This document shows positions 35,878 to 45,653 of a stretch of DNA of 64,000 bases, in pieces. The DNA lies in NCBI RefSeq assembly GCF_002251435.1, contig NZ_NPJI01000065.1, positions 26,593 through 90,592 on the forward strand. The letters run 5' to 3'. The notes under the pieces are model-generated. The model was not told the DNA's origin and searched no databases. It saw only the letters and a program-made list of their open reading frames with translations. Position 1 is the first letter of the stretch. Each line of letters begins with the position of its first letter. Both the position numbers and the translations under genes were made by a program. The stretch is from Prevotella sp. P2-180. Lineage in GTDB: Bacteria; Bacteroidota; Bacteroidia; Bacteroidales; Bacteroidaceae.

Positions 35878-37416
35878 ATGTCTACAGAATCATCATCAAA
35901 TAATAAACGTATAGCGAAGAACACCCTTCTTCTCTATTTCCGCATGTTCTTCATTATGGCTGTGACGTTATTCACGTCGCGTGTCGTGCTGTCTGCATTG
36001 GGAGTAGAGGACTATGGAATATATAATGTTGTTGGAGGTATTGTGGCTATGATGGGTGTGCTTAATGGAGCAATGTCCGTATCAACACAACGATACCTCA
36101 CCTTTGAACTTGGTCGAGGTGATATGGTGAGGTTAAAACAGACATTTAGTCTTTGCCTTACAATTTTCGTTCTCCTGTCCATTGTTTTGGTTGTGCTGGC
36201 TGAAACTATCGGCCTCTGGTTCTTGAATACACAGCTTGTCATTCCTCAGGAACGTATGGCTGCAGCAAACTGGATATATCAGTTCTCTATTCTTTCATGT
36301 ATATCATCCTTGATAACGATGCCTTACAATGCCGCCATAATAGCACACGAACGCATGAATGTCTATGCGTACGTCGGTATCATTGAGGTGATTTTGAAAT
36401 TGGTGATAGTATATTTGATATTGATTCTGCCTGCAGACAGACTCATATCATACGGTTTCCTGTTCATGGTCAGCCATTTCATAGTCACAGGCATATATAT
36501 AGGATATTGCATGAGGAAGTTTGTAGAAACTCGATACTGTTGGTATTGGGAAAAGCCATTGTTCAAAGAGCTTGTCTCGTATTCAGGTTGGAATCTCTTT
36601 GGGTCTTTGTCGGGCATTGTCAAGGGGCAAGGACTGAATATACTTCTCAACATGTTCTTTAACCCTGCTGTAAATGCTGCACGTGGTATAGCCTTCCAAA
36701 TCAATGCAGCCATCACACAGTTCTTCACGAATTTCTATACGGCAGTACGCCCGCAGATTACGAAGTATTATGCACAGGGCAATATGGGGGAAATGCAGAA
36801 ACTGATTTTCCGCAGTTCAAAATTGTCATTTTATCTGATAATGCTCATCTCATTGCCCATCATTATTGAGGCTCCGTATATCGTCAATTTGTGGCTTGGT
36901 CAACTTCCTGAATATGTCGTACCTTTCACAAGGTTGATTATCGCTATATCAGCAGTTGATTGTATGGCAACTCCCCTGATGACAGCTGCCCATGCCACTG
37001 GAAATATCAGACTATACCAATCTTCAGTCGGTACAATGACCATCTTGAATGTTCCCATCTCATACATATTTCTTAAACTTGGGTATTCACCGCTCATGGT
37101 ATTCTATATCTCTTTGGCAATTGCAGTAATATGCCTTTTCATGAGACTGTGGATAGTGCGACGATTGATGGAATTTCCTGTTATGGAGTATATCGTCAAG
37201 GTATTCGGCACTTGCTTGATGGTCTGTGCCATATCCCTCATACTTCCTCTTGCAGCGCATCTCATGCTGGAAGAGAGTTTTATCTCTGTGGTTATGGTAT
37301 GCTTGATTTCACTTCTTTCAAGTATTGTGGGAATCTATTTCATTGGTATGGATTATAAGGAAAAGCAATTCGTGTGGGAGGTTATTAACAAAAAAATATT
37401 GCACAAGAAAAATTGA
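35878..37416 (+). CDS. Wzx-type oligosaccharide flippase
   Basis: A 512-residue polytopic inner-membrane protein of the MATE/Wzx (polysaccharide transporter) superfamily with about 12-14 hydrophobic helices. It should flip the undecaprenyl-linked repeat unit to the periplasmic side for Wzy polymerisation. Family-like pieces are TSRVVLSALGVEDYGIYNVVGG near the N-terminus, NAAIIAHERMN, and FFNPAVNAARGIAFQI in the centre. It opens the biosynthetic part of the locus and is followed 4 bp later by the first FrhB-like gene. Confidence 0.9.
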   Translation: MSTESSSNNKRIAKNTLLLYFRMFFIMAVTLFTSRVVLSALGVEDYGIYNVVGGIVAMMGVLNGAMSVSTQRYLTFELGRGDMVRLKQTFSLCLTIFVLLSIVLVVLAETIGLWFLNTQLVIPQERMAAANWIYQFSILSCISSLITMPYNAAIIAHERMNVYAYVGIIEVILKLVIVYLILILPADRLISYGFLFMVSHFIVTGIYIGYCMRKFVETRYCWYWEKPLFKELVSYSGWNLFGSLSGIVKGQGLNILLNMFFNPAVNAARGIAFQINAAITQFFTNFYTAVRPQITKYYAQGNMGEMQKLIFRSSKLSFYLIMLISLPIIIEAPYIVNLWLGQLPEYVVPFTRLIIAISAVDCMATPLMTAAHATGNIRLYQSSVGTMTILNVPISYIFLKLGYSPLMVFYISLAIAVICLFMRLWIVRRLMEFPVMEYIVKVFGTCLMVCAISLILPLAAHLMLEESFISVVMVCLISLLSSIVGIYFIGMDYKEKQFVWEVINKKILHKKN

Positions 37417-37420
37417 TAAA

Positions 37421-38611
37421 ATGGTAAAATTGGCAAATTCTAACGCCTGTACTGGCTGCGGAGCATGTGCTTTCAAGTGTCCGAAAGGCTGCATCACTAT
37501 GCAGGAGAACAAGATTGGCACCATTCTCCCCCATATAGATGAAAGCTCATGTGTTGGTTGCCATGCCTGTGAAAAGGTATGTCCTGTACTTAATGAGGTT
37601 CTGCCATCTCAGTCTCAGAAGGCATACGCAGCATGGTCTTTGGATGACGAAGAACGTAGGACTTCCGCATCAGGAGGCATTGCAGCAGAGATGTATAAAT
37701 TGGCTGCTGATAATAGTTACAAGATTATTGGAGCCGCACAACAAGAGGATTTCTGCGTCAAACATGAAATGGCTGCATCAATCAAGGCTATCGAAAAGTT
37801 CAAGAACTCGAAATATGTTTTCAGCAGTGCATACGATGTTTTTCCTTTAGTCAAGAATGCGATAAGAAACCAACAGAAAGTTCTTTTTATCGGATTGCCA
37901 TGTCAAGTGGCTGCAATGCGAAAAATCTATGGAAATGCAGAACATCTTTTGCTCGTTGAAGTCGTGTGCCATGGCACGACACCAGTCTCTTATCTCAGAC
38001 AACATATAGACAAACTGAATAAAGAGGCAGGAGACATCGCGAAACGCATGTCATTTCGCGACCCATATACATATACATATACATTTACATTTACATTATA
38101 TAACGCTGATAACAAGCTGTTTTACGCCAAGCGCACGAAGGATGGCGATACTTATCAATTCGGCTATCACAGGGCAGTTTCCTATCGTGAGAACTGCTAT
38201 CATTGCCGATTTGCTAAGCCGGAACGTAACGCAGACATCACCATTGCCGACTATCATGGGTTGGGTCTCGTCAAGCCAGCGGCATACGATGCCAAGAAAG
38301 TCTCACTTATTCTTGTAAATAATGAGAAAGGAAGAGACTTTGTAGATAGGCTTATTGCAGAAAAGAGAATCTTTGCGGAAGAAAGACCTTTGGAAGAACC
38401 GTTCAAGGGTGAGGCACAGTTGAGGCATCCTTCCTTGAAGACCAAATACAGAAAGATGTTTGAAGAGGATATAGAAAAGTATCATGGCGATTTCGAAAAG
38501 GCGATAAAGCGTGCGCAAAATAAATACATGAGAGAAGAAAAGATTAACAGAATAATGGCACTACCAAAATGTGCCGTTAAGAAAATCATAAAAATCATTG
38601 GAATAAAATGA
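37421..38611 (+). CDS. FrhB-like ferredoxin/F420 dehydrogenase family protein, copy 1
   Basis: A 396-residue protein starting at ATG 37421 (an upstream frame from 37325 lies inside the flippase gene). Residues 8-55 hold two 4Fe-4S motifs (CTGCGACAFKCP and CVGCHACEKVCP). The remainder is the coenzyme F420 hydrogenase/dehydrogenase beta-type fold with LPCQVAAM, VCHGTTPVSYL and HCRFAKPERNADITIADYHG. Such proteins sit in many Bacteroidetes polysaccharide loci beside pyruvyltransferases, but their reaction is unproven; a flavin/Fe-S redox step on a sugar is likely. An in-frame hexamer repeat encodes YTYTYTFTFT near residue 216. It overlaps the next gene by ATGA. Confidence 0.85.
   Translation: MVKLANSNACTGCGACAFKCPKGCITMQENKIGTILPHIDESSCVGCHACEKVCPVLNEVLPSQSQKAYAAWSLDDEERRTSASGGIAAEMYKLAADNSYKIIGAAQQEDFCVKHEMAASIKAIEKFKNSKYVFSSAYDVFPLVKNAIRNQQKVLFIGLPCQVAAMRKIYGNAEHLLLVEVVCHGTTPVSYLRQHIDKLNKEAGDIAKRMSFRDPYTYTYTFTFTLYNADNKLFYAKRTKDGDTYQFGYHRAVSYRENCYHCRFAKPERNADITIADYHGLGLVKPAAYDAKKVSLILVNNEKGRDFVDRLIAEKRIFAEERPLEEPFKGEAQLRHPSLKTKYRKMFEEDIEKYHGDFEKAIKRAQNKYMREEKINRIMALPKCAVKKIIKIIGIK
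38066..38095 (+). repeat. Hexanucleotide repeat within the first FrhB-like gene
   Basis: Three TATACA units and two TTTACA units run in frame and encode alternating Tyr-Thr and Phe-Thr. The unit length keeps the frame, so copy changes would lengthen the protein rather than switch it off. Confidence 0.8.
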
Positions 38612-39753
38612 AAATAGGAATTATTACAATACACAACTCTCCAAACTATGGAGCTTGTCTCCAATCCTATGCATTGTACAAATATTTAAAACAACAAGGT
38701 CATGATGTGGAGATAATAGATTTACATAGGCCAGTAGCATATAAGGACTATGTACCAAGTAAGAAATATGTAGCTTATAGAAGAAAAAAACAAAGTAAAA
38801 AGAACTGTGTTAAATCGATGGTAAGGTCACTTTTTGGAATTAAACCGAAAGTATCAAACCTATATTCTGAGGTAGCATTGTCAAAATTCACAGAATTCAA
38901 CTCGGTTATTAAGTTATCACGTCCATATAGAGGTATAGATGAACTTTATGCAAATCCTCCAAAATATGACTTATACATTTCAGGCAGTGACCAATTATGG
39001 AATCCTACACAGATTTATTGTTTAGAACCTTATTTTCTTACGTTTGTACCTCAGGGGCAAGGGAAAAAAATATCTTTTGCTACCAGCATTGGTATAACAG
39101 AATTACGTGAGAACGAAGAAAACGACTTTAAAACTTGGTTAGATTCATACGACAGTATTTGTGTTAGGGAAAAACAAGCCCAAAGTCTTCTTCAGAAACT
39201 GTTACCGCATAAACATATAGAACAGGTTGCAGATCCCACATTTCTTCTAAGTCCTGACTATTGGAAATCAATAGCCGTTATGCCTGCCCAAAAGGGGTAT
39301 ATATTGGTGTTTACATTACAGTATAATCCAACAATAATAAATTATTGCAGAAAATTGGGCAATGAAAGTGGATTGAATATCTTCGTTTTAGGTCAAATAC
39401 AACCAGATTTTCCAGACGGAAGTTATGAATCTGTGAAGGATGCCGGTCCCAAAGAATTCCTTGGGTATATTGCAAATGCGGAAATGGTAATAACAGATTC
39501 TTTTCATTGTACAGTGTTTTCTTTAATTATGGGTGCTAAGAATTTTTACACATATATATCCCCTGATAACCATAGAGGAAGCAGAATAATAGATTTGCTT
39601 GAGACGTATAACTTGAATGATCATTTACTTAATGTTGATTTAAACGATGATTACTCTTTGTTATCATCTAAAGTGATTGATAGGGATTCTGTGGTGCTAC
39701 AGATTAATGCAGAGTATAAAAGGGCAGCTTCCTTTCTGTCTCAATATTTATAG
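38608..39753 (+). CDS. Polysaccharide pyruvyl transferase family protein, copy 1
   Basis: A 381-residue enzyme of the CsaB/WcaK-like family, which usually adds a pyruvate ketal from PEP to a sugar. Family marks are the N-terminal IITIHNSPNYGACLQSYAL, SGSDQLWNPTQ near residue 126, and ITDSFHCTVFSLIM near 295 with the conserved DSFH. It is cytoplasmic and would act on the lipid-linked unit before flipping. It overlaps the FrhB-like gene by four bases, as one translationally coupled pair. Confidence 0.85.
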   Translation: MKIGIITIHNSPNYGACLQSYALYKYLKQQGHDVEIIDLHRPVAYKDYVPSKKYVAYRRKKQSKKNCVKSMVRSLFGIKPKVSNLYSEVALSKFTEFNSVIKLSRPYRGIDELYANPPKYDLYISGSDQLWNPTQIYCLEPYFLTFVPQGQGKKISFATSIGITELRENEENDFKTWLDSYDSICVREKQAQSLLQKLLPHKHIEQVADPTFLLSPDYWKSIAVMPAQKGYILVFTLQYNPTIINYCRKLGNESGLNIFVLGQIQPDFPDGSYESVKDAGPKEFLGYIANAEMVITDSFHCTVFSLIMGAKNFYTYISPDNHRGSRIIDLLETYNLNDHLLNVDLNDDYSLLSSKVIDRDSVVLQINAEYKRAASFLSQYL

Positions 39754-39788
39754 TTCCCGATAATTATTTATAAATTAAGAAAAGTAGC

Positions 39789-41063
39789 ATGATTGGTTAT
39801 TTGTGTTTATTTGCATTGTCATTTTTTCTGGTGAAATCATTCTATAAGACTTGCGTGTTCATAATGATATGGTCACTTGTTTTGATGAATTTCAATGTCG
39901 GAAATGATTACAATGTTTGGGGATTGACTTCTTATATCGCATTACTCGTTTTTTTTCACAAAATACGAACAGGAGATATAAATATACGTGAATTCCCATT
40001 CTGTAAAACGTATGCATTGTTAATCCTTTCATTTGTTCTTGCAGGATTTAGTTTGAAAATTGGAAATGTTGGCTCTATAATCGCTTTTTTTCTTTATCCA
40101 TTAGTTTCCTGGATGGCTAAGGATAAAATAAATCGATATTGGAGGTTTCTATTAATTAACCTTTCGATTTTTACAATAATAATAATATCCATTGGACTAT
40201 ATGAATTATATATGGGTTTTAACCCTGTGGCTCTATATTTGGAATCACAGAATATAATGACATTTGCAGAAGTTCGTGATGATTATATTAGATTTGGAAT
40301 GTATAGATGCAGATCTCTAACTGCATGGTGCAGTACTTATGGAGTGGCTTGCGGATTTACAATGATTGCATTTTTATATGCTACTTATTATCGTAGGTTT
40401 ACTTTTGCGTTATTGTCTTATATTCTATGTGCGTTATTATTGATTGGAGTTATTTCATCAGGTACAAGATCCGTTTATACAGCCGTCTGTATTGGTTTGT
40501 TGCCATTAATATTAAATTATGCGTCAAAGTTCAAGTACATTATGTTGCTACTTGTGATTATTGCAGTTGTTTATTTTAATAATCAAGAGCTTTTTGATGA
40601 AATTATAGATAGCTTTATCCATAGTGATGAAGCAGGCGGTAGTAGCATTGAATTGAGACAATCACAGTTCCAGGCAGCATACAATTATTATATTCGTCAC
40701 CCTTTATTTGGAAACGGTATTGGTGCTGTTGGTCAAGCTATGCAAAAGAATGCCCAATTATTAGGAGCAGAGAGTTGTATTTACATCATTATGATTGACA
40801 GGGGATTGTTTGGTTTCTTAGCCTACGGATTGTTTAATATCCAAATGATTTGGTATCTATATAAGAATCGAAAGTATAGGGTGATCATGTTTATTCCTAT
40901 TGCAATTTTGATAGGAAAGATAATTTCTGCATTTATTGATATAAACGAGGTCTATCCAATATTTTGGATTTCAATATTAGTAAAGGCAACGGATGATTAT
41001 ATTTTCGAAAATGTAGGGAAAAGAATAAAAATTAATGTATTGGGTTTGATTAAAATAAAGTAA
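39789..41063 (+). CDS. Wzy-like O-antigen/capsule polymerase
   Basis: A 424-residue membrane protein with about ten to twelve hydrophobic helices and a larger periplasmic loop near residues 270-330 (HPLFGNGIGAVGQAM), as in Wzy/O-antigen ligase family proteins. SSGTRSVYTAVCIGLLPL is typical of the region before that loop. It should join repeat units in the periplasm. Low GC and rare-codon use compared with neighbours fit a strain-specific gene. Its stop overlaps the next start (TAATG). Confidence 0.85.
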   Translation: MIGYLCLFALSFFLVKSFYKTCVFIMIWSLVLMNFNVGNDYNVWGLTSYIALLVFFHKIRTGDINIREFPFCKTYALLILSFVLAGFSLKIGNVGSIIAFFLYPLVSWMAKDKINRYWRFLLINLSIFTIIIISIGLYELYMGFNPVALYLESQNIMTFAEVRDDYIRFGMYRCRSLTAWCSTYGVACGFTMIAFLYATYYRRFTFALLSYILCALLLIGVISSGTRSVYTAVCIGLLPLILNYASKFKYIMLLLVIIAVVYFNNQELFDEIIDSFIHSDEAGGSSIELRQSQFQAAYNYYIRHPLFGNGIGAVGQAMQKNAQLLGAESCIYIIMIDRGLFGFLAYGLFNIQMIWYLYKNRKYRVIMFIPIAILIGKIISAFIDINEVYPIFWISILVKATDDYIFENVGKRIKINVLGLIKIK

Positions 41064-42280
41064 TGAATAATATATCAAACATACACGATTGTTACGGATG
41101 TGGCGTATGCGCCACGGTCTGTGCAAAGCAGATTATCACCATTGAGCTGAATGGTGACGGGTTCTACGAACCTAGAATCACGGATGAATCGAAATGTACC
41201 AGTTGCGGATTATGTCTCGATGTCTGTGCCTACTCTCATGATGACTTGTCGCTAAAGGATAGATGCATCAAGAGTTATGGTGCATGGAGTAAGGATGAAG
41301 CTGTGCGCAGAAAGTGCAGCAGCGGCGGCGTGGGATTCGAACTCGGACGCACGCTTATTGGCAATGGGTATAAAGTCTGCGGTGTGATGTACAATGCCGA
41401 GGCTAACAGGGCGGAGCATTATATCGCAACTACTGTTGAAGAACTGATACCATCCATCGGTTCAAAGTATATCCAGAGCTATACGGTTGACGGCTTCAAG
41501 GCTATCGACCGCAAACTGAAGTATCTCGTCACTGGAACTCCCTGTCAGATTGACTCATTCCGTCGTTATCTCCAGAAGTTCAAGAAGGAGGACAACTTCG
41601 TGTTGATGGACTTCTTTTGTCATGGTGTCCCATCAAAACTGATGTGGGACAAATACGTGAAATGGGCAGAGACAAAGGTGGGAAAACTGACTTACGTCTC
41701 ATGGCGCAATAAGTTCACGGGATGGCACGACTCATGGGCTATGGCAATTGACGGAACAGAGCATGGCAAGCCAGTAAACTGGCACGAAAGTTACAACTTG
41801 TTAATAAGGGGGAAAAAAAGTTTCTTAAACAGCCGACTGTCGCAAGGCGACATGTTCTACCGCTTGTTCCTAAGCGATGCGTGCCTCGGCAAGGCGTGTT
41901 ACGAGAAATGCAAATACAAGTATGACCAGTCATCAGCAGACATCCGCATTGGTGATGCTTGGGGCAGTCACTACAAGGAAGACGAGAAAGGAGTGAGCGC
42001 AGCTATCGCATTTACGGAGAAGGGCAATGAACTTTTGCAACGGTGTAACTGCGAGTTGGAAGAATTACCATTTGATGTGGTTGCTGAAGGTCAAATGAAA
42101 ACCTGCACATCTATCAGCAAATTACATACATCTATCAAGAACGCCTTAGCCAATTCAGCAACAGATATTCAAGGTGTGTATCAACTGGTAATCCAAGAAG
42201 ACAAACGCAGAAGGAATATCCAGCGCATCAAGCACCCTCTAAGGACAATCAAGAATATCATTAAGAAATTATGCAAATAA
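41063..42280 (+). CDS. FrhB-like ferredoxin/F420 dehydrogenase family protein, copy 2
   Basis: A 405-residue paralogue of 37421. Two Cys clusters near the N-terminus (CYGCGVCATVC and CTSCGLCLDVC) lack the usual final Pro. The core shows RKCSSGGVGFELG, TGTPCQIDSFRR, DFFCHGVPSKLMW and a Cys-rich GKACYEKCKYKY followed by ADIRIGDAWG. Same inferred redox role. It is paired with the pyruvyltransferase one base downstream. Its codon use is more GC-rich than that of the polymerase before it, so the locus looks like a mosaic. Confidence 0.85.
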   Translation: MNNISNIHDCYGCGVCATVCAKQIITIELNGDGFYEPRITDESKCTSCGLCLDVCAYSHDDLSLKDRCIKSYGAWSKDEAVRRKCSSGGVGFELGRTLIGNGYKVCGVMYNAEANRAEHYIATTVEELIPSIGSKYIQSYTVDGFKAIDRKLKYLVTGTPCQIDSFRRYLQKFKKEDNFVLMDFFCHGVPSKLMWDKYVKWAETKVGKLTYVSWRNKFTGWHDSWAMAIDGTEHGKPVNWHESYNLLIRGKKSFLNSRLSQGDMFYRLFLSDACLGKACYEKCKYKYDQSSADIRIGDAWGSHYKEDEKGVSAAIAFTEKGNELLQRCNCELEELPFDVVAEGQMKTCTSISKLHTSIKNALANSATDIQGVYQLVIQEDKRRRNIQRIKHPLRTIKNIIKKLCK

Positions 42281-42281
42281 T

Positions 42282-43397
42282 ATGAGAATAAAAACGATAA
42301 CTTGTCATGATGTGTATAATTTTGGAGCATCATTGCAAGCATACGCATTACAACAGTTTCTTGTAGGACGTGGTCATCAAGTTGAGATTATTGACTATCT
42401 ACCTACCTATAAGCACTTTTATGAATGGTTGAAAATCTGTGAATTAGGTTTTATTGGAAGACTTGGTGTCAAACTGCCTTTCTTTAAACCAATCTTTGCA
42501 TTGATTCAACATAGGAAATGGCTTAAGGAACTCTTGAAGATATACAGATTCAAATCATTCAAGAAGAATAAATTGTCGTGTACGAAACAATCATATAAAA
42601 GCATTGAAGAGTTAATAAACAACAAACCTAAAGCTGATTTGTATATAGCTGGAAGCGATCAAATTTGGAATACTGCATTTCTGAACGGATTAGATCCCGC
42701 CTATTATTGCATGTTTGAAAAAGACAAGAATAAATGTATTTCTTATGCGGCAAGTTTTGCGTTAACGTCTATACCAAGTGAACATCATGAGTTCGTAAAG
42801 AAAGGATTATCAAATTTCCGTTCTATATCTGTAAGGGAACAATCTGGAGTTAAGATTGCAAATGAATTTGGATTTGAAGCAACCAATGTCCTTGATCCTG
42901 TTTTCTTACTAAACAAAGAAGAATGGAAAAAAGTTATCAAGAAACAGCATAAAGGTAAATATTTGTTGGTGTATGATTTTTCTACGAAAGACCCTAGAAT
43001 AGATGAGATTGCCCAAAAGATTGCCATGGAAAGAGGTCTTGATGTCTATTCTTTCAATAGCGATAAACCATACATATCAAAGGTATTGAGAAATTGTGGT
43101 CCAATAGAATTTTTAGAATGGATAAACGATGCAGATATGGTTTTATCCAATTCATTTCATGCTACGGCTTTCAGCACAATATTCCAGCGTGATTTCTATA
43201 CGATACCATTATTAGGCTATGGCAATAGCTCAAGGATGAAAGATTTCTTGGATATGGTTGGTTTGTCTTCAAGATATATAAATGATATAAAGCAAATAGA
43301 TGTGTCAAAACATATCGACTACGACAATATCAAGCCTCTATTGGAGGCTAAAAGAAAAGAGTCTATTTCGTGGTTGATAAAACATATAAGAAGATGA
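42282..43397 (+). CDS. Polysaccharide pyruvyl transferase family protein, copy 2
   Basis: A 371-residue family member: CHDVYNFGASLQAYALQQFL at the N-terminus, IAGSDQIWNTAF near residue 125, and VLSNSFHATAFSTIF near 287. The common DSFH is NSFH here, so the active site may differ. It begins one base after the FrhB-like stop and overlaps the next gene by ATGA. Confidence 0.85.
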   Translation: MRIKTITCHDVYNFGASLQAYALQQFLVGRGHQVEIIDYLPTYKHFYEWLKICELGFIGRLGVKLPFFKPIFALIQHRKWLKELLKIYRFKSFKKNKLSCTKQSYKSIEELINNKPKADLYIAGSDQIWNTAFLNGLDPAYYCMFEKDKNKCISYAASFALTSIPSEHHEFVKKGLSNFRSISVREQSGVKIANEFGFEATNVLDPVFLLNKEEWKKVIKKQHKGKYLLVYDFSTKDPRIDEIAQKIAMERGLDVYSFNSDKPYISKVLRNCGPIEFLEWINDADMVLSNSFHATAFSTIFQRDFYTIPLLGYGNSSRMKDFLDMVGLSSRYINDIKQIDVSKHIDYDNIKPLLEAKRKESISWLIKHIRR

Positions 43398-44635
43398 AAG
43401 TACTTTGGTTTGAAATATCTACTCCGTCAAGATATAAGGACGATGGTAGAGTAGTGTGCGGATGGCAAGATGCTCTTGAACATATAGTTAAAGATTGTCG
43501 TGAAATCGAGCTATATATTGCATTTGAGACAGAGGAGCCTGATGCGAAGGTGAAGGTGATAGATGGAGTGACTTACATTCCTATGATCACCCACTATTCT
43601 TTTGCTGAACGAAAATTAAGCAATTGGACGTGGAAAGTGAATGAGGATAAGGTTATTCCTCTCGGCAGAAAAGTAATTGAGGAATATCAGCCAGATATAA
43701 TTCATGTCTTCGGCAATGAATGGCCTTTTGGACTGTTGGCTCAATATACTGACATACCTCTTGTTATACATATCCAAGGAAGTATTATTCCATACAACAA
43801 TGCCCTTTATCCTCCGAAGTATAACGGATATACTTTTGTAAGAGCGGCAGGATGGAACTTGCGCAAAGATTGGCATAGATTGAATGGTTATTATAAAGAC
43901 AAATCTCGCTTAGAGATGGAGGAGAGGACATGGAAGTGTGTTAAACACTATATGGGAAGAACCTCGTGGGATAAGGCTTTGGTGAATACGCTTACTAAGG
44001 GTAGTACTTATCATCATGTAGAGGAGGCCTTGAGACCAACGTTCCTCGAAAACACAAAGCTATGGAGCTGCCCTAACGGAGGGAAACTTCGATTGTTGTC
44101 AACTGGTTGCAGCTCGTTTTGGAAGGGTATCGATGTAATGCTAAAGACAGCCCATGCGCTTAAAGAAGCTGGAGTGGACTTCGAATGGAATGTGGCTGGC
44201 GGCTTGAGCAGTGAGCTAAAAGAGATAGTTGAGAAGAAAGAGGGATTGAGATATGCTGACAATAATATCAATATTCTTGGTTTCTGTACGCCAGAACAAT
44301 TGATAGACATGATGTGCAATTCAACAATGTATGTGCATACGGCTTATATCGAGAACAGTCCTAATTCCATTTGCGAGGCGCAACTTGTTGGAATGCCGAT
44401 TGTTTCAACTATGGTAGGAGGCATTTCTACATTAGTGTGCAATGGTGAGGAAGGAGACTTGCTTCCAGCCAACGATCCATGGCAGATAGCAAATGCAATA
44501 ATTGAATTATCAAAAGACAATGAGCGCATGATGCGATACTCTAAGAATTCTCGTCAGCATGCCCTTGAAAGGCATAATCCAGAGAATATCATGAACCAGT
44601 TATTGAAATGTTATAAGGATTTGGTAAAACAATGA
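43394..44635 (+). CDS. Glycosyltransferase family 4 protein
   Basis: A 413-residue GT-B glycosyltransferase, starting at ATG 43394 (ATGA overlap with the previous stop); a frame from 43370 adds eight residues. The N-terminal acceptor half includes PDIIHVFGNEWPFGLL and the C-terminal donor half has CSSFWKGIDVMLKTAHAL, INILGFCTPEQLIDMM and the E-x7-E-like ENSPNSICEAQLVGMPIV with GGISTLV. It adds one sugar to the lipid-linked unit on the cytoplasmic face; donor unknown. Confidence 0.88.
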   Translation: MKVLWFEISTPSRYKDDGRVVCGWQDALEHIVKDCREIELYIAFETEEPDAKVKVIDGVTYIPMITHYSFAERKLSNWTWKVNEDKVIPLGRKVIEEYQPDIIHVFGNEWPFGLLAQYTDIPLVIHIQGSIIPYNNALYPPKYNGYTFVRAAGWNLRKDWHRLNGYYKDKSRLEMEERTWKCVKHYMGRTSWDKALVNTLTKGSTYHHVEEALRPTFLENTKLWSCPNGGKLRLLSTGCSSFWKGIDVMLKTAHALKEAGVDFEWNVAGGLSSELKEIVEKKEGLRYADNNINILGFCTPEQLIDMMCNSTMYVHTAYIENSPNSICEAQLVGMPIVSTMVGGISTLVCNGEEGDLLPANDPWQIANAIIELSKDNERMMRYSKNSRQHALERHNPENIMNQLLKCYKDLVKQ

Positions 44636-44982
44636 AAAGATTATTATACAACTGAAATTTCGCTTTAAGAAAAGCATATAATTATAAAATCGTATTCAAT
44701 CATGCCCATCCCCTCCACCACCATACTCTCCCTTGATGCACAGCTCTCACTCCTGTAAGCCAATGCTTTGCATTACGACACCGAGCTGTCAAACCTCTAT
44801 CACGAGCTCTTCATGACTGTCATTATTGCCATTTCTTTGCGGTGGAGGAGAGCGCATGATGAGAAGGTGGTATCTGCCAGCTATATACCAAGAACAAGGG
44901 GGTATATACTAAGTGGGCGAAGACGGTGTGATTGGGAATCAGTAATCAATAATCATAGTCATTAATCAGTTATCAACTTTTT
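44636..44982 (+). other. Intergenic stretch with decayed reading frame
   Basis: A frame starting ATG 44702 reads PIPSTTILSLDAQLSLL, hits TAA at 44756, then continues in the same frame as ANALHYDTELSNLYHELF to 44965. It looks like a decayed gene fragment I cannot name. Behind it are AATCAGTAATCAATAATCA repeats like those before the flippase gene. This break separates the sugar-assembly block from the rhamnose genes. Confidence 0.4.
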
Positions 44983-45567
44983 ATGGAAATTATTAAAACA
45001 AATATCCCCGGTGTGCTCATTATTGAGCCCCGTGTCTTCAAAGACTCCCGTGGCTATTTCTTCGAGAGCTTCTCTCAGCGGGAATTTGACGAGAAAGTAA
45101 CGCCCATCCTTGGGCATAGTATCAACTTTGTGCAAGACAACGAGTCGATGTCATCATACGGTGTGATGCGAGGTCTTCACTATCAGCGTATGCCCTATAC
45201 GCAGAGCAAACTCGTGCGATGTGTCAAAGGCGCTGTCCTTGACGTAGCCGTTGACATCCGTAAAGGCTCGCCGACATTCGGGCAGCATGTGGCAGTAGAA
45301 TTGACAGAAGACAATCATCGTCAGTTTTTTATCCCAAGAGGCTTTACACATGGCTTCGCCGTTCTCTCCGAAACCGCCGTTTTCCAATACAAGTGCGACG
45401 AGTTCTATCACCCCGAGGCCGATGGCGGCATCAATATCAAGGACGAATCCCTTGGTATTGACTGGCGCATACCGATGGAGAAAGCGATACTCAGCGAGAA
45501 AGACTTGAAGCATGCATGTCTAAAGGATGCAGTGCTTGACTTTGATATAAACGACAAGTTGTACTAA
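44983..45567 (+). CDS. rfbC: dTDP-4-dehydrorhamnose 3,5-epimerase
   Basis: Third enzyme of dTDP-L-rhamnose synthesis; epimerises C3 and C5 of dTDP-4-keto-6-deoxyglucose. A cupin of 194 residues, close to the usual 180-190. RVFKDSRGYFFESFSQREF is the conserved start of the fold; GVMRGLHYQ carries the catalytic His near residue 65; CVKGAVLDVAVDIRKGSPTFG, FIPRGFTHGFAVLS and KCDEFYHPEADGGI with the catalytic Tyr follow. A broken copy of its first third is at 35317. It heads the rfbC-A-D-B set. Confidence 0.95.
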   Translation: MEIIKTNIPGVLIIEPRVFKDSRGYFFESFSQREFDEKVTPILGHSINFVQDNESMSSYGVMRGLHYQRMPYTQSKLVRCVKGAVLDVAVDIRKGSPTFGQHVAVELTEDNHRQFFIPRGFTHGFAVLSETAVFQYKCDEFYHPEADGGINIKDESLGIDWRIPMEKAILSEKDLKHACLKDAVLDFDINDKLY

Positions 45568-45653
45568 TCATCTTCACTGTTCAGATACTGCCTGTTTTTA
45601 ATGAGCAACTTTTCAGGTAAGTCTGAATGGTGGAGATACGTTAAGATAAATAT

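Noticed and set aside
38066..38095. Phase-variation switch by slippage in the hexamer repeat
   Set aside because: The unit is a multiple of three, so gain or loss of a unit does not shift the frame.
44768..44965. 65-codon frame before rfbC
   Set aside because: It is the second half of a frame that already contains an in-frame stop; more likely decayed sequence than a gene.
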